Positions 26,305 through 35,130 of a stretch of 64,000 bases of DNA are shown piece after piece. Location of the stretch: assembly GCA_017305935.1 (NCBI GenBank), contig JAFKJU010000021.1:1-64000 (forward strand). Reading direction: 5' to 3'. Origin of the DNA: Hyphomicrobiales bacterium. Its GTDB lineage: Bacteria > Pseudomonadota > Alphaproteobacteria > Rhizobiales > Rhizobiaceae. The translations under genes and the position numbers were made by a program. Numbering within the stretch: position 1 is the stretch's first letter; each line of letters starts with the position of its first letter. Under the pieces are notes generated by a model, which was given only the letters and a program-made list of their open reading frames with translations, was not told the DNA's origin and did no database searches.

Positions 26305-26824
26305 TGCCCTTGACCAGCGCCTTCAGCCCTTCCGTCAGCCTGTCGATCTGCGGCGTCGGCGACGAGGCCATGGCGGCGGCCACGACCTGGCGATGCACGT
26401 CGAGCGCCTCCTCGAAAACGCGTCGGCCATGGTCTGTCAGACGGGCGCGAAACGAACGCCGGTCGTCCTTGGTCATTTCCTTGTGAAGATATCCGTCCTT
26501 GCCGAGGCGGGCGATCAGTCCCGAGACGTTTCCATTGCTGACCTTCAGCTTGCGGGAAAGCTCGCCCATCGCCAGTCCTTCCGGATAGCGATGAAGATGC
26601 GACAGCACGTCGAATTTGGGCACCGACAGGCCGAAACGCTCCGACAGCGCCGTATTCAGGTCGGCATAGACGATCCGGTGCAGGTTGAGAACCTGCAGCC
26701 AGAGACGCGTTTCTGCGGCGCGCCGTTCGGCGTCCGGCACATTCGAAAGGGCTGACTCCTGCGAGCCGGGGTCATTTGCGGCCAACACTGATCGTACCGT
26801 TTCCTGCCTTGATCCTGCGCTCAC
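26270..26824 (-). CDS. MarR-family regulator (proximal of a tandem pair)
   Basis: A 184-residue winged-helix protein. The core is FGLSVPKFDVLSHLHRYPEG, MGELSRKLKVSNGNVSGLI and the wing LGKDGYLHKEMTKDDRRSFR. The segment KVSNGNVSGLI is typical of MarR members that control aromatic acid catabolism. It starts with GTG at 26824, right after the TAG of the thioesterase gene, so it is the fourth gene of the ior operon. Two adjacent marR genes in one operon are unusual; they share the fold but little sequence, which argues against a recent duplication. Confidence 0.87.
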   Translation of the reverse strand: MSAGSRQETVRSVLAANDPGSQESALSNVPDAERRAAETRLWLQVLNLHRIVYADLNTALSERFGLSVPKFDVLSHLHRYPEGLAMGELSRKLKVSNGNVSGLIARLGKDGYLHKEMTKDDRRSFRARLTDHGRRVFEEALDVHRQVVAAAMASSPTPQIDRLTEGLKALVKGNDADGRRDDGP

Positions 26825-26826
26825 AT

Positions 26827-27315
26827 CTAGCGTTTCGCGCCCTGCGAGTAAACAGTCAGCGCCTGGCGGATATCGTCCGGGATCGGGATCGACCGGTGGA
26901 TATCGAGCGCGGTGGCCACGGTCACGAATTGCCCACGCAGCGCTTCGTCCTCACCCTTGAAGGCATGCAGCGTCAGCGTATAGGACTTGCCGCCGATGCG
27001 GGTCACCTCGACCACGATCTCGATTTCCTCGCCCATCATGCAGGGAATGAAGAAGGTGGCGGCGGCGGAAGCGTAGCCGAGACCGGTGCGGCGCGCGCCG
27101 ATGATATCGTAATAGCTGATGCCGAGCGCCTCGCCGAACCATTGCTCGATCGCCTGGTTGAAGACATCGAAGAATTTCGGCGTGTAGACGATCCCGGCCG
27201 GGTCGCATTGTCCGTGCCGGAAGGTCGCTCTGGTCGACCAGAGGCCGGCCGGAAGGTCGGAACGCTTCATCGGTCGCGCCTGGAGGTCGGATGGGGGATT
27301 GGTGGTGATCGTCAT
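26827..27315 (-). CDS. 4-hydroxybenzoyl-CoA-type thioesterase (hot-dog fold)
   Basis: A 162-residue hot-dog-fold thioesterase. The catalytic loop HGQCDPAGIVYTPKFFDVFN carries Asp38, the nucleophile/base of Pseudomonas-type 4-hydroxybenzoyl-CoA thioesterases. It hydrolyses acyl-CoA to free acid and CoA. The ATG at 27315 overlaps the iorB stop (ATGA at 27312-27315), so the two are translationally coupled. With an arylpyruvate:ferredoxin oxidoreductase upstream, a likely job is to release the arylacetate from its CoA ester. Confidence 0.88.
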   Translation of the reverse strand: MTITTNPPSDLQARPMKRSDLPAGLWSTRATFRHGQCDPAGIVYTPKFFDVFNQAIEQWFGEALGISYYDIIGARRTGLGYASAAATFFIPCMMGEEIEIVVEVTRIGGKSYTLTLHAFKGEDEALRGQFVTVATALDIHRSIPIPDDIRQALTVYSQGAKR

Positions 27316-28877
27316 CGTATCGTCTCTATCGTCCTGATGGCCCCGTCGAGGCTGTCGTGAGAGGCATCCTTCACGGCCGCCGACAGCAACAGGCCGGCCC
27401 ACATGGCGGCATCGTCCCGGTCGGCAATCGTCTGCGTCGTCTTCATCACCTTGTTGAATTTCGACAGGCTGCGGACATGGGTATCAGAATAACCCTTGAT
27501 CAGCCTGCGAAATTTCAAGATTGCGACCGCAAGTGCATAATTCGTTTGCAGCGCCCCGCTTGCCGCCGACAGCCAGTCCTCCCGGTGGCGCGTTTCCGTC
27601 TGGTGGCGCAGCGACCAGCGGCGGGTGGGCCGCATCGCCCCCAGCAGGGACAGCGCCAAAAACCAGCGCAGCGAATAGGTGCTGACCCGGCGGCCCTTGT
27701 CGATGCGCCGGTTCGCCCAGTCGTAGAAGCGCCGGTGGCGCAGGAACCAGCGCGCCAGCGGCGCGGGCATGGCCGAGACGAACTCCTCCATGCGTGGATG
27801 CATATATTCCGTCGTGCGGACGATCTGCTCGGCGCGGACGCCGAGTTCGGTCCGGATCCTGTCGCGCCGCGCCGTCCTTGTCTTCGAACGCGCCACGCGA
27901 ATGAGATCGTCATAAACCATGGCATTGGCCAGATGCTTGGCAGCCTCGACGGTGAAGGCGAAGCCGTGATCCGTTCCACCGGCCGCTGCGTCGCGCGCAT
28001 GAAGATCGGCCAGGCGCGAAAGATATTCCTCGCCATAGGCGGCATCCTGGAAGTCCACCACCTTTTTCAGGCCGAGGAATGCCATGTCGTGCGCCTCCTG
28101 CGGCAGCGTTGCGCGCAGCGTTTGCAAGAGCGCATCGGCTCTTCTGTCGGCGAGCCGTTCGGGAAGTTTCGCCGCAGCGGCGGCCGGCGGCGCTTCGGAG
28201 GGCGGCGCGCCGTGCATGGCCCGATCGAAGGCGGCGTCGAAAGTGGCGAGGCTGGCCTGAATGCCTTTGCCGCCCTGGCGGATGATCCCCTGAAAGGCCT
28301 CGCGCGCGAAAGGCAATGTCGCAGAGGCCGCCAGCGCCCCGAACAGAGCGGCCGAAATCACGCTGCCGTGATCGATAGCCACCGCGTTCATGTCGAAGAC
28401 GATTTGGCGGCGCGCGGCGATATGCACGGCGTCGGCGACCGCGCCGTTGTCGGCGATGCCTTCGCCGGGCGCCATCTTTTCGGTCACGGCCAGGGTGCGG
28501 TGGCTCGAGGCGATCAGCACCGTCCTGTCCGGCGTGACGATGCCGCGCAGGATGGAGCGTCCAGCCTCCATGTATTCGGAGGCGATGACGACATCGACAT
28601 CGCCGGGCGTCGGCATCTGCGCCAGGATCGGCCGCCGGCCGCCGAGACCGGCGGGCATCATCTCGATGTAATAGATGGTCGCGCCGGTTCGCTGGGCGAC
28701 GCCCGGCACCGAGGTCGACTGCGCGATCCAACCCTGATCCTCGGCGAGCGCCACGATCCAATCGGTCAATACACCGCCGCCCTGTCCGCCCATGGCGACG
28801 ATGGCGATGGAGATCGGCCGTTCGCTCGGCCCGCCGGCCGGTTTGAGATCGAGCTTGACGGTTTCGTCCCTGATCAT
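27312..28877 (-). CDS. iorB: indolepyruvate oxidoreductase, IorB-like subunit with C-terminal extension
   Basis: A 521-residue protein. The first 190 residues are the gamma-type domain of 2-oxoacid:ferredoxin oxidoreductases (VAMGGQGGGVLTDWIVALAE, then STSVPGVAQRTGATIYYIEM). The remaining ~300 residues are the helical extension found in long aerobic-type IorB proteins (AFLGLKKVVDFQDAAYGEEY, MVYDDLIRVARSKT, then KGYSDTHVRSLSKFNKVM). The subunit works with IorA to convert arylpyruvates to arylacetyl-CoA with reduction of ferredoxin. Its start is 1 bp from the iorA stop, and its stop overlaps the thioesterase start. Confidence 0.88.
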   Translation of the reverse strand: MIRDETVKLDLKPAGGPSERPISIAIVAMGGQGGGVLTDWIVALAEDQGWIAQSTSVPGVAQRTGATIYYIEMMPAGLGGRRPILAQMPTPGDVDVVIASEYMEAGRSILRGIVTPDRTVLIASSHRTLAVTEKMAPGEGIADNGAVADAVHIAARRQIVFDMNAVAIDHGSVISAALFGALAASATLPFAREAFQGIIRQGGKGIQASLATFDAAFDRAMHGAPPSEAPPAAAAAKLPERLADRRADALLQTLRATLPQEAHDMAFLGLKKVVDFQDAAYGEEYLSRLADLHARDAAAGGTDHGFAFTVEAAKHLANAMVYDDLIRVARSKTRTARRDRIRTELGVRAEQIVRTTEYMHPRMEEFVSAMPAPLARWFLRHRRFYDWANRRIDKGRRVSTYSLRWFLALSLLGAMRPTRRWSLRHQTETRHREDWLSAASGALQTNYALAVAILKFRRLIKGYSDTHVRSLSKFNKVMKTTQTIADRDDAAMWAGLLLSAAVKDASHDSLDGAIRTIETIR

Positions 28878-28878
28878 G

Positions 28879-31032
28879 TCATGCCTCGAAACAGATGGCC
28901 CGGCGATCCTGCCGGCGTTGCAGGAAGGCGATCACCGGCGCGGCCAGCCTTTCCTTCAACCGGTCCCAGCGCGTCGGATTGTGGATGACGTCGGCCTGAT
29001 AGAAGGAGGGGCACAGCACCGCGGCATCGGCGACCTCCCCGCAATTGCCGCAGGCAACGCAGCTGTTGTCGATGCTCGCCACCGGATCGTCGCGCAAGGG
29101 ATCGTCGAGTTGCTTGACCGACAGCGACGGACAGCCGGACAGGCGGATGCAGGCGTGGTCGCCGGTGCAGACCTCCTCATCGACGCCGAAGCGCGCCGTT
29201 ACGGTGCGTGCGCCCGCCTTTATCGCCTGCGCCACCTTCGGCTTTTCGCGCCGCTGCCGGTTCAGCATGCATTCGGAGGAAGCGACGATGATCTTCGGCC
29301 CCTCTTCCTTCGTCGTCAGCGCTTCGCGAAGGACGGCGCGCATGCGCGTCACGTCATAGGTGCGGTCGACCTGGCGCACCCATTTCGCCCCGATGCCCTT
29401 CACGGCATCGACGATGGAGTTGTTGGTCTTGCGACGCTTGTTCAGAGCGCGGGACGAGAGGATGTCCTGCCCGCCCGTGGCCGAGGAATAGAAGTTGTCG
29501 ACGATGAGGAAGACGCCGTCATGCTTGTTGAACACGGCGTTGCCGATGCCGCTGGTCAGGCCGTTGTGCCAGAAGCCGCCATCGCCCATCACGGCGATGG
29601 CGCGCTTTTCCGCCTTGACGTTGAAGGCGGAGGCGGAGGCCGCTCCGAGGCCGAAGCCCATCGTCGTCGCCCCGATATTGAAGGGCGGCAGGATCGAAAA
29701 CAGATGGCAGCCGATGTCGGCCGAGACGTGATGGGCGCCAAGCTCCTGCTCGACGAGCTTCATCGCGGCGAAAATCGGACGTTCGGGACAGCCGGTGCAC
29801 AATCCCGGCGGACGGGCGGGGACCGCCTCCTTCAGCCGGGCGATCGCAGGGCTCGCCATCAGCGGCGCTACGTCCGGCTTCGGCGGCCGGTTGCCGAGCC
29901 GGGCCGGATCGAAATCCTCCAGAAAGGCTTCGATGCCTTTCGTCAGGACAGCGGCGGTATAATCGCCGCCCATCGGCAGATAGGCCTTGCCGCGCACCTG
30001 CGCCGCAACCGCCGCCCGCGCAAGAACCGTGGTGATCGACTGTTCGATATAGTCAGGCTGGCCTTCCTCGACCACGAGAACGGCATCGAGCCCCCGGCAG
30101 AAGTCCTCGACTTCGTCGGGAATCGTCGGATAGCCGACATTCATCACGTAAACGGGAAGCCGGACATCGCCATAGGCGTCGCTGAGGCCGAGAAACTGCA
30201 GCGCCCGCACCAGACTGTTATACATGCCCCCCTGGACGATGATGCCGGTCCTTCCGCTCCGCTCCCCGAAGAATTCGTTCAGGCGATGGCTGCGGATGAA
30301 ATCGATGGCCGCCGGCAGGCGTTTCCTGATCTTTTCCTGTTCGTGCTCATAGGCGGCGGGCGGCAGCACGATGCGGTCGAGATTGCGTTTCGGATTGTTC
30401 AGCGCGTCGGCGATGGTGAAGGCCGGGCGGACATTGTCCCTGGCGACGAAGCTGCCGGTCATATGGCAGGAGCGCACCCGCACCTGGAGCATCACCGGCG
30501 TGTTCGATGCTTCGGAGAGTTCGAAGCCTTTTTCGATCAGGTCGACGATGCAGGCATGGTCGGGTCTCGGATCGAGCAGCCACATCTGCGATTTCATCGC
30601 GAAGGCGTGGGTGCGCTCCTGCATGATCGAGGAGCCTTCGCCGTAATCCTCGCCGACGATCACCATGGCTCCGCCGGTGACGCCGCCGGAGGCCAGATTG
30701 GCGAGCGCATCGGAAGCGACGTTGGTGCCGACGGTGGATTTCCAGGCGACGGCGCCGCGCAAGGGATACATGACGGATGCCGACAGCATGGCCGCCGCCG
30801 TCGCTTCGCTGGCCGAGCTCTGGAAGTTGACGCCGAGTTCGTCGAGGATGTCGTTGGCATCGGCCAGCACGTCCATCAGATGCGAGATCGGCGATCCCTG
30901 GTAGCCGCCGACATAGGAAACGCCGGCCTGCAACAGCGCTTTGGTAATGGCGAGAATGCCCTCGCCACGGAATATGTCGCCTGCGCCGAGCCGCAAATGC
31001 TCGACCTCCCTGGCAAAGGACCGCTCCGCCAT
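28879..31032 (-). CDS. iorA: indolepyruvate ferredoxin oxidoreductase, IorA-like subunit
   Basis: A 717-residue thiamine diphosphate enzyme. The pyrimidine-binding and domain III parts fill the first 350 residues (YVGGYQGSPISHLMDVLADA near the start). The thiamine site follows, with LCTGCPERPIFAAMK and AVMGDGGFWHNGLTSGIGNA. The C-terminus carries Fe-S ligands (CTGDHACIRLSGCPSL and CVACGNCGEVADAAVLCP). It catalyses oxidative decarboxylation of indolepyruvate or phenylpyruvate to the acyl-CoA. GGGAGG precedes the ATG at 31032. A palindrome 16 bp upstream of the start probably carries its regulation. Confidence 0.9.
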   Translation of the reverse strand: MAERSFAREVEHLRLGAGDIFRGEGILAITKALLQAGVSYVGGYQGSPISHLMDVLADANDILDELGVNFQSSASEATAAAMLSASVMYPLRGAVAWKSTVGTNVASDALANLASGGVTGGAMVIVGEDYGEGSSIMQERTHAFAMKSQMWLLDPRPDHACIVDLIEKGFELSEASNTPVMLQVRVRSCHMTGSFVARDNVRPAFTIADALNNPKRNLDRIVLPPAAYEHEQEKIRKRLPAAIDFIRSHRLNEFFGERSGRTGIIVQGGMYNSLVRALQFLGLSDAYGDVRLPVYVMNVGYPTIPDEVEDFCRGLDAVLVVEEGQPDYIEQSITTVLARAAVAAQVRGKAYLPMGGDYTAAVLTKGIEAFLEDFDPARLGNRPPKPDVAPLMASPAIARLKEAVPARPPGLCTGCPERPIFAAMKLVEQELGAHHVSADIGCHLFSILPPFNIGATTMGFGLGAASASAFNVKAEKRAIAVMGDGGFWHNGLTSGIGNAVFNKHDGVFLIVDNFYSSATGGQDILSSRALNKRRKTNNSIVDAVKGIGAKWVRQVDRTYDVTRMRAVLREALTTKEEGPKIIVASSECMLNRQRREKPKVAQAIKAGARTVTARFGVDEEVCTGDHACIRLSGCPSLSVKQLDDPLRDDPVASIDNSCVACGNCGEVADAAVLCPSFYQADVIHNPTRWDRLKERLAAPVIAFLQRRQDRRAICFEA

Positions 31033-31047
31033 CTCCGCCTCCCATAA

Positions 31048-31088
31048 TATGTATGATCATGCATAACTTTACATATAAAATATTTCAA
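31048..31088 (-). promoter_or_regulatory. ior operon promoter with overlapping palindromic operator
   Basis: TATGTATGATCATGCATA (31048-31065) is an 18-bp inverted repeat with one mismatched pair, centred on GATC. On the minus strand a -35 hexamer TTGAAA (31083-31088) and a weak -10 TTATGC (31061-31066), 16 bp apart, point toward iorA, so the palindrome overlaps the -10. The region is strikingly AT-rich for this genome. A MarR dimer is the obvious candidate ligand because two marR genes end the operon. Confidence 0.5.
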
Positions 31089-31166
31089 GACGGAAATCGC
31101 CGTCTTCGGTGAATTGTCGTTTCAGCCGGTCGCCGCGGGGGGGGGAGGACGCGCGTTCGCGCCGTC

Positions 31167-32285
31167 TCAATCGGTCTCGGCATCGTCCATTTCGACGGAC
31201 AATCGACGCCGCGCCCGCCGGAGCGCGGCGCTGGGAGATTCACCCGCCCAATCGCGGAAGGCCCTCGAAAAGGCCGACTGGTTGGCATAGCCGAGATGGG
31301 TCGCCAACTGGCTGAGCTTGATGGTGCCGGTGCTCAGCAGCATCTCCGCCTTCTTGCGGCGTTCGCGGTTGAGAACCTCGCTGAAGCTGGTTCCGAACGA
31401 AGCCAGCTGGCGCCGAAGCGTGCGCGGCGCAAGGCCGAGCGCCTCGGCCAGCGCCTCCAGGTCGACGCTTTCGCGCCCGAGCCGCTGGCCGATCAGTTGC
31501 GACAGCCGCTCGTGGATCGGGCGGAACATGTCTTCCGGCGGCCGCAGCAGATCGAAGAGATGCCGTTCGACGATGGCGCGCGCCGGCGCGTTGGAGTTGA
31601 TCCAGGCATGCATCGGCCGATCGAGATCGGCATCGCGAAGGATCATGATGTTGGCATCGGCATTGCCGCGGATCGGGCAGCGGAAAAACCGTGCGAGCGT
31701 TTCCTGCCGCTCCGAGACGTCATGCTCGAAATGGATCTCGGCGGGGCTCCAGCGCTCCGAAAGAAGCTGGCGGATCAGCGCGCACATTCCCCCGACCGCA
31801 TATTCGGCGTCCTGGACGCGCGGCCAGATCCCGAGATCGTTGATCAGATAGCCGTAGCGGGTTTCCTCGTATTCCCGCCGCACCGTCAAGGTGGTATGGC
31901 TTTGCCAGCTCGCCTGGAAGCGCGAGAACACGCCCAGCGCCTCGCGCAAGGTCGGCGCGGTGGCCAGAAGCGGATAGACCGGGCCGATTTCCCAGATGCG
32001 GAAATTCTGGCCCAGCTCCAGGCCGAGGTAAGGCCGCCCCAGCGCGCGCGCGGCCTCCTCGAAGAAGGCGACATAGGATTTCAGCGAATAGGTGGCATAG
32101 GGGCTGACGGTCTGGTTGTCGCGCAATTGAAACCTGGCGAGGACGCGGCGACACTCGGCGATGTCGCCTTTCATCTCGCCGATGATCATGTCGAGGAAAA
32201 AGCGCCGCACCGTCCCGTCTTCGGCAGCGATGCGCTTTGCCCCGCGCCGGGGCGCCTTGTTCGCCCGCCTGTGTCCCTCGACCAT
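31167..32285 (-). CDS. AraC-type regulator with arabinose-binding-like N-domain
   Basis: A 372-residue transcription factor. Residues about 50-230 match the helical ligand domain of the OruR/ArgR-like AraC group (RPYLGLELGQNFRIWEIGP, then EYEETRYGYLINDLGIWPRV). The C-terminal 100 residues hold two helix-turn-helix units (LEALAEALGLAPRTLRRQLA and IKLSQLATHLGYANQSAFSR, followed by FRDWAGESPSAALR). The ATG at 32285 follows GGGAGG; an upstream in-frame start would add 37 Cys-rich residues foreign to the family. It lies between the ior operon and the divergent ABC importer operon, and could control either. Confidence 0.88.
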   Translation of the reverse strand: MVEGHRRANKAPRRGAKRIAAEDGTVRRFFLDMIIGEMKGDIAECRRVLARFQLRDNQTVSPYATYSLKSYVAFFEEAARALGRPYLGLELGQNFRIWEIGPVYPLLATAPTLREALGVFSRFQASWQSHTTLTVRREYEETRYGYLINDLGIWPRVQDAEYAVGGMCALIRQLLSERWSPAEIHFEHDVSERQETLARFFRCPIRGNADANIMILRDADLDRPMHAWINSNAPARAIVERHLFDLLRPPEDMFRPIHERLSQLIGQRLGRESVDLEALAEALGLAPRTLRRQLASFGTSFSEVLNRERRKKAEMLLSTGTIKLSQLATHLGYANQSAFSRAFRDWAGESPSAALRRARRRLSVEMDDAETD

Positions 32286-32459
32286 CGCGGCCTCCCTTGC
32301 GATCAGGTATTTCGTATATAAACTAATGCAAGAACATGTATTCGTGAAACTCAAAATTGCGCATTCGATCCGGTATTTATGGCCTCTTTCGCACAAATTT
32401 CGGCCTGAAATGACATGGACGCTAGCCTAACGGCGACGTAGTGTCGAAACAAGGCATCC

Positions 32460-32476
32460 TGCGCACATGGCGCACA
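32460..32476. promoter_or_regulatory. repeat site upstream of the family-5 importer
   Basis: GCGCACA occurs twice in direct orientation (32461-32467 and 32470-32476), and TGCGC/GCGCA also form an inverted repeat with a 5-bp spacer. It lies about 35 bp before the binding-protein start in the divergent space next to the AraC-type gene. The function is inferred from position only. Confidence 0.3.
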
Positions 32477-32510
32477 CAATAAATGTCCAACAAACACAAG
32501 GGGTTCTTTC

Positions 32511-34037
32511 ATGAAAGATATCGACAGGCGACTGTTTATGAAACTCGCCGGCGCCGCCGGCTGCGCTCTGGTCCTGCGTCCCGATCTGTCGTTTGCCGGC
32601 GAGATCGACAACATCTCGATCGCCTGGATGACCGATCCCGTCACCTGGGATCCCAACCAGCGCCTGTCCCCCGATCCGCAGTCGATCCTGAAAACCGTCT
32701 TCGACCAGCCGCTCGACCAGACGCCGGATCTGACGCTCGTTCCCTCCGTCGTGACGGAATGGAAACTGGCGGATGACGGGTTGAGCCTTCACGTCAAGCT
32801 TCGCGACGACGTCAAATTCTCCGACGGAACGCGGCTGACGGCCGAGGACTTCGCCTATACCTATCACCAGCGTTTCGTCAAAGGCGACCAGGTCGATCTC
32901 GTCGTCGGCTTCGGCGTCGTGTCGGATATCGAGGTGATCTCGCCGACCGAGGCGGTCATGCGCTTTTCCAAGCCGTTTCCGACTGCCGCGCAATGGCTGG
33001 CCTTCAGCGCCAGCTACATCGTCTCCAAGGCCTATGCCGAGAAGGTCGGCATTCAGGGGATGCAGACGAACCCGATGGGCTCCGGCCCGTACATGCTCAA
33101 GGAATACAAGCGTGACAGCCGCATCGTCCTGACCCGGCGCGACGACTACTGGGGCGAGAAGCCCTCGATCAAGCAACTGACTTTCGAGATCATCCCCGAT
33201 CCGACCGCGCGTCTGGCGGCGCTGGAATCGGGGACGGTCGACATCGCCATGGAACTGTCGATCCGCGATGTCAAACGGCTGCAGAAAAGCGGCAATTTCA
33301 ACGCCATCGCCAACCCGATCGCGCGCATCATCTATGTCACGATCCGCGCCGACGGCACTTTCGCCGACCGCAATATACGCCTGGCGGCCGCCCATGCCGT
33401 CGACAAGAAGCTTCTGTCCAAGGCGTTTTTCGGCGGCGAGGCGGCGACCATCGATTTTCCGACCGTTCCCGGCATGCCCGGCAGCCCGAAGAATTCCAGC
33501 TTCGCCTACGATCCGGCCAAGTCAAAGGAGCTGCTCGCTGCCTCCGGCTACAGCACCGACAAGCCCGTCACCCTTTCCATGGCGACCACCAACGGCCAGT
33601 TTCCCGGCGATTACGACATGGCCCGGGCCATCGTCACCATGTGGGAAAAGGTCGGCATCAAGGCCAATCTGACCGTCATCACCGAGGCGCAATGGTATGA
33701 ACTGAACGCATCGGGAAAACTGCCCGACGCATCGCTTTTCGTCTGGGAAAACGGCACCGGCGACCCCGAGCTGTTCACCGGCCACATGTTCAACGAGGAG
33801 ATGCCATTTGCGACCTACAGGACGCCGGAGGTGACCGCGCGGGTCAAGCCCCTGTTCAGCGAGCCGAATTACGAGAAGCGCATCAAGGGATATGAGGAAC
33901 TCAACGCCTATCTGATCGACGAGGGCGCGATCATCCCCCTCGTCCAGGCGATCCAGACGATCGGTTATCGCAAGGGCCTCACGCTGACGCCCTGGGCGAA
34001 TGGCTGGATCCGGCCCTTCGCGATCAAATCCGCGTAA
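32511..34037 (+). CDS. ABC importer binding protein, peptide/nickel (family 5) class
   Basis: A 508-residue periplasmic binding protein. The N-terminus DIDRRLFMKLAGAAGCALVL has a twin-arginine motif (RRLFMK) before a hydrophobic stretch, suggesting Tat export of a folded protein. The mature part shows family-5 features: MTDPVTWDPNQRLSPDPQSI, WKLADDGLSLHVKLRDDVKF and a terminal Trp-Ala-Asn segment. It probably binds a peptide, glycoside or amine; no His/Met-rich nickel site is evident. The next gene, a permease, starts 76 bp after its stop. AAGGGG lies 9 nt upstream of the ATG. Confidence 0.9.
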   Translation: MKDIDRRLFMKLAGAAGCALVLRPDLSFAGEIDNISIAWMTDPVTWDPNQRLSPDPQSILKTVFDQPLDQTPDLTLVPSVVTEWKLADDGLSLHVKLRDDVKFSDGTRLTAEDFAYTYHQRFVKGDQVDLVVGFGVVSDIEVISPTEAVMRFSKPFPTAAQWLAFSASYIVSKAYAEKVGIQGMQTNPMGSGPYMLKEYKRDSRIVLTRRDDYWGEKPSIKQLTFEIIPDPTARLAALESGTVDIAMELSIRDVKRLQKSGNFNAIANPIARIIYVTIRADGTFADRNIRLAAAHAVDKKLLSKAFFGGEAATIDFPTVPGMPGSPKNSSFAYDPAKSKELLAASGYSTDKPVTLSMATTNGQFPGDYDMARAIVTMWEKVGIKANLTVITEAQWYELNASGKLPDASLFVWENGTGDPELFTGHMFNEEMPFATYRTPEVTARVKPLFSEPNYEKRIKGYEELNAYLIDEGAIIPLVQAIQTIGYRKGLTLTPWANGWIRPFAIKSA

Positions 34038-34100
34038 TCCGGTTGCGCCCGCGCCCAAGCCGTCATCCGCCGTTCGGCGATGGCGGTTTGGGCCGGCGAT

Positions 34101-34106
34101 AGGAGG
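34101..34106 (+). promoter_or_regulatory. ribosome binding site that fixes a TTG start
   Basis: AGGAGG stands 7 nt before the TTG at 34114. The only upstream in-frame ATG (34000) would overlap the binding-protein gene and add 38 Pro/Arg-rich residues, so the TTG is the better start for the permease. Confidence 0.65.
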
Positions 34107-34113
34107 TTTGGTC

Positions 34114-35130
34114 TTGATCAAGGCATTGTTGCGCATCGTGGCGCGACGGCTGTTCGCCATCGTTCCCGTTTTCGCCGTGGTGACGGTCCTCGTCTTCGCG
34201 GCCCTGCGAATCCTGCCGGTCGATCCGGCGCAGATGTCGCTGCCGCCATCGGCCACCATTGAGCAGGTCGAAGCCAAGCGCGAGGAAATGGGCCTCAACA
34301 AGCCCATCTGGCAGCAATATGCGCTCTGGGCGCGCCGCGCCGTCGCGGGCGATCTCGGCGAGTCCGCCCAGTATCGCATGCCGACCGCAAAGGTGGTTCT
34401 CGAACGCTTGCCGGCAACCATCGAGCTGGCGATGTGCGCGCTCGTCTTCGCCGTCGTCGTCGGGGTGGCCGGCGGGATCTTGCTGTTTACGGTGCGCGGG
34501 ACGGCGCTCGAATCCTTAGGCATGGCGCTCACCTCGGTCGTCATGGCCCTGCCGGATTTCCTGCTGGCCCTGCTGTTCATTCTGGTGTTCGGCGTCATGC
34601 TGCCGCTGTTTCCGGTCAACGGGCGCCTCGATCCCGGTTTGGAGGTGCCCTCCCATACCGGCTTTCTGCTTCTCGACTCCCTGCTGACCGGCGATGTCTC
34701 GATCGTCGCCAGCGCGATCAGTCACATCGCCCTTCCGGTCATGGCGCTTGGCCTCGCCTTCTCGCCGACCATCGTGCGGGTGCTGCATTCCAGCCTCATC
34801 AACACATACCAGCAGAGCTATATCCGCCAGGCGCGGCTGCGCGGTCTCAGCGACCGGGAGATATTGTTCGGGCAGGCGTTGAAGAACGCCATCCTGCCCG
34901 TCGTCATCCTGGTCGGAACCCAGTTCGGCGGCCTGTTCGGCGGCACACTGCTGGTCGAGATGATCTTTTCCTTTCCCGGTCTCGGCAATCTGATGGTCAA
35001 GGCGATGCAGACCGCCGACCTCTCGGTGATCATGGCCATCGCGCTGATCTATTGCGCCGTGACGCTGCTGTTCAATTCGCTGGCCGATGCGGCGGCCTAT
35101 CTCCTGAACCCGAAGCTGAGGACGGCATGA
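34114..35130 (+). CDS. ABC importer permease, DppB type
   Basis: A 338-residue inner-membrane permease with about six helices. It begins IKALLRIVARRLFAIVPVFA, has the long first periplasmic loop typical of DppB, and carries the coupling loop YIRQARLRGLSDREILFGQA followed by LKNAILPVVILVGTQFGGLF. The end GTLLVEMIFSFPGLG is conserved in the family. It starts with TTG at 34114 behind a perfect AGGAGG. The next permease overlaps its stop by 4 bp (ATGA at 35127-35130). Confidence 0.9.
   Translation: MIKALLRIVARRLFAIVPVFAVVTVLVFAALRILPVDPAQMSLPPSATIEQVEAKREEMGLNKPIWQQYALWARRAVAGDLGESAQYRMPTAKVVLERLPATIELAMCALVFAVVVGVAGGILLFTVRGTALESLGMALTSVVMALPDFLLALLFILVFGVMLPLFPVNGRLDPGLEVPSHTGFLLLDSLLTGDVSIVASAISHIALPVMALGLAFSPTIVRVLHSSLINTYQQSYIRQARLRGLSDREILFGQALKNAILPVVILVGTQFGGLFGGTLLVEMIFSFPGLGNLMVKAMQTADLSVIMAIALIYCAVTLLFNSLADAAAYLLNPKLRTA

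Noticed and set aside
28792..31047. 751-codon plus-strand frame opposite iorA
   Set aside because: iorA has thiamine and Fe-S motifs in order; the opposite frame is a shadow.
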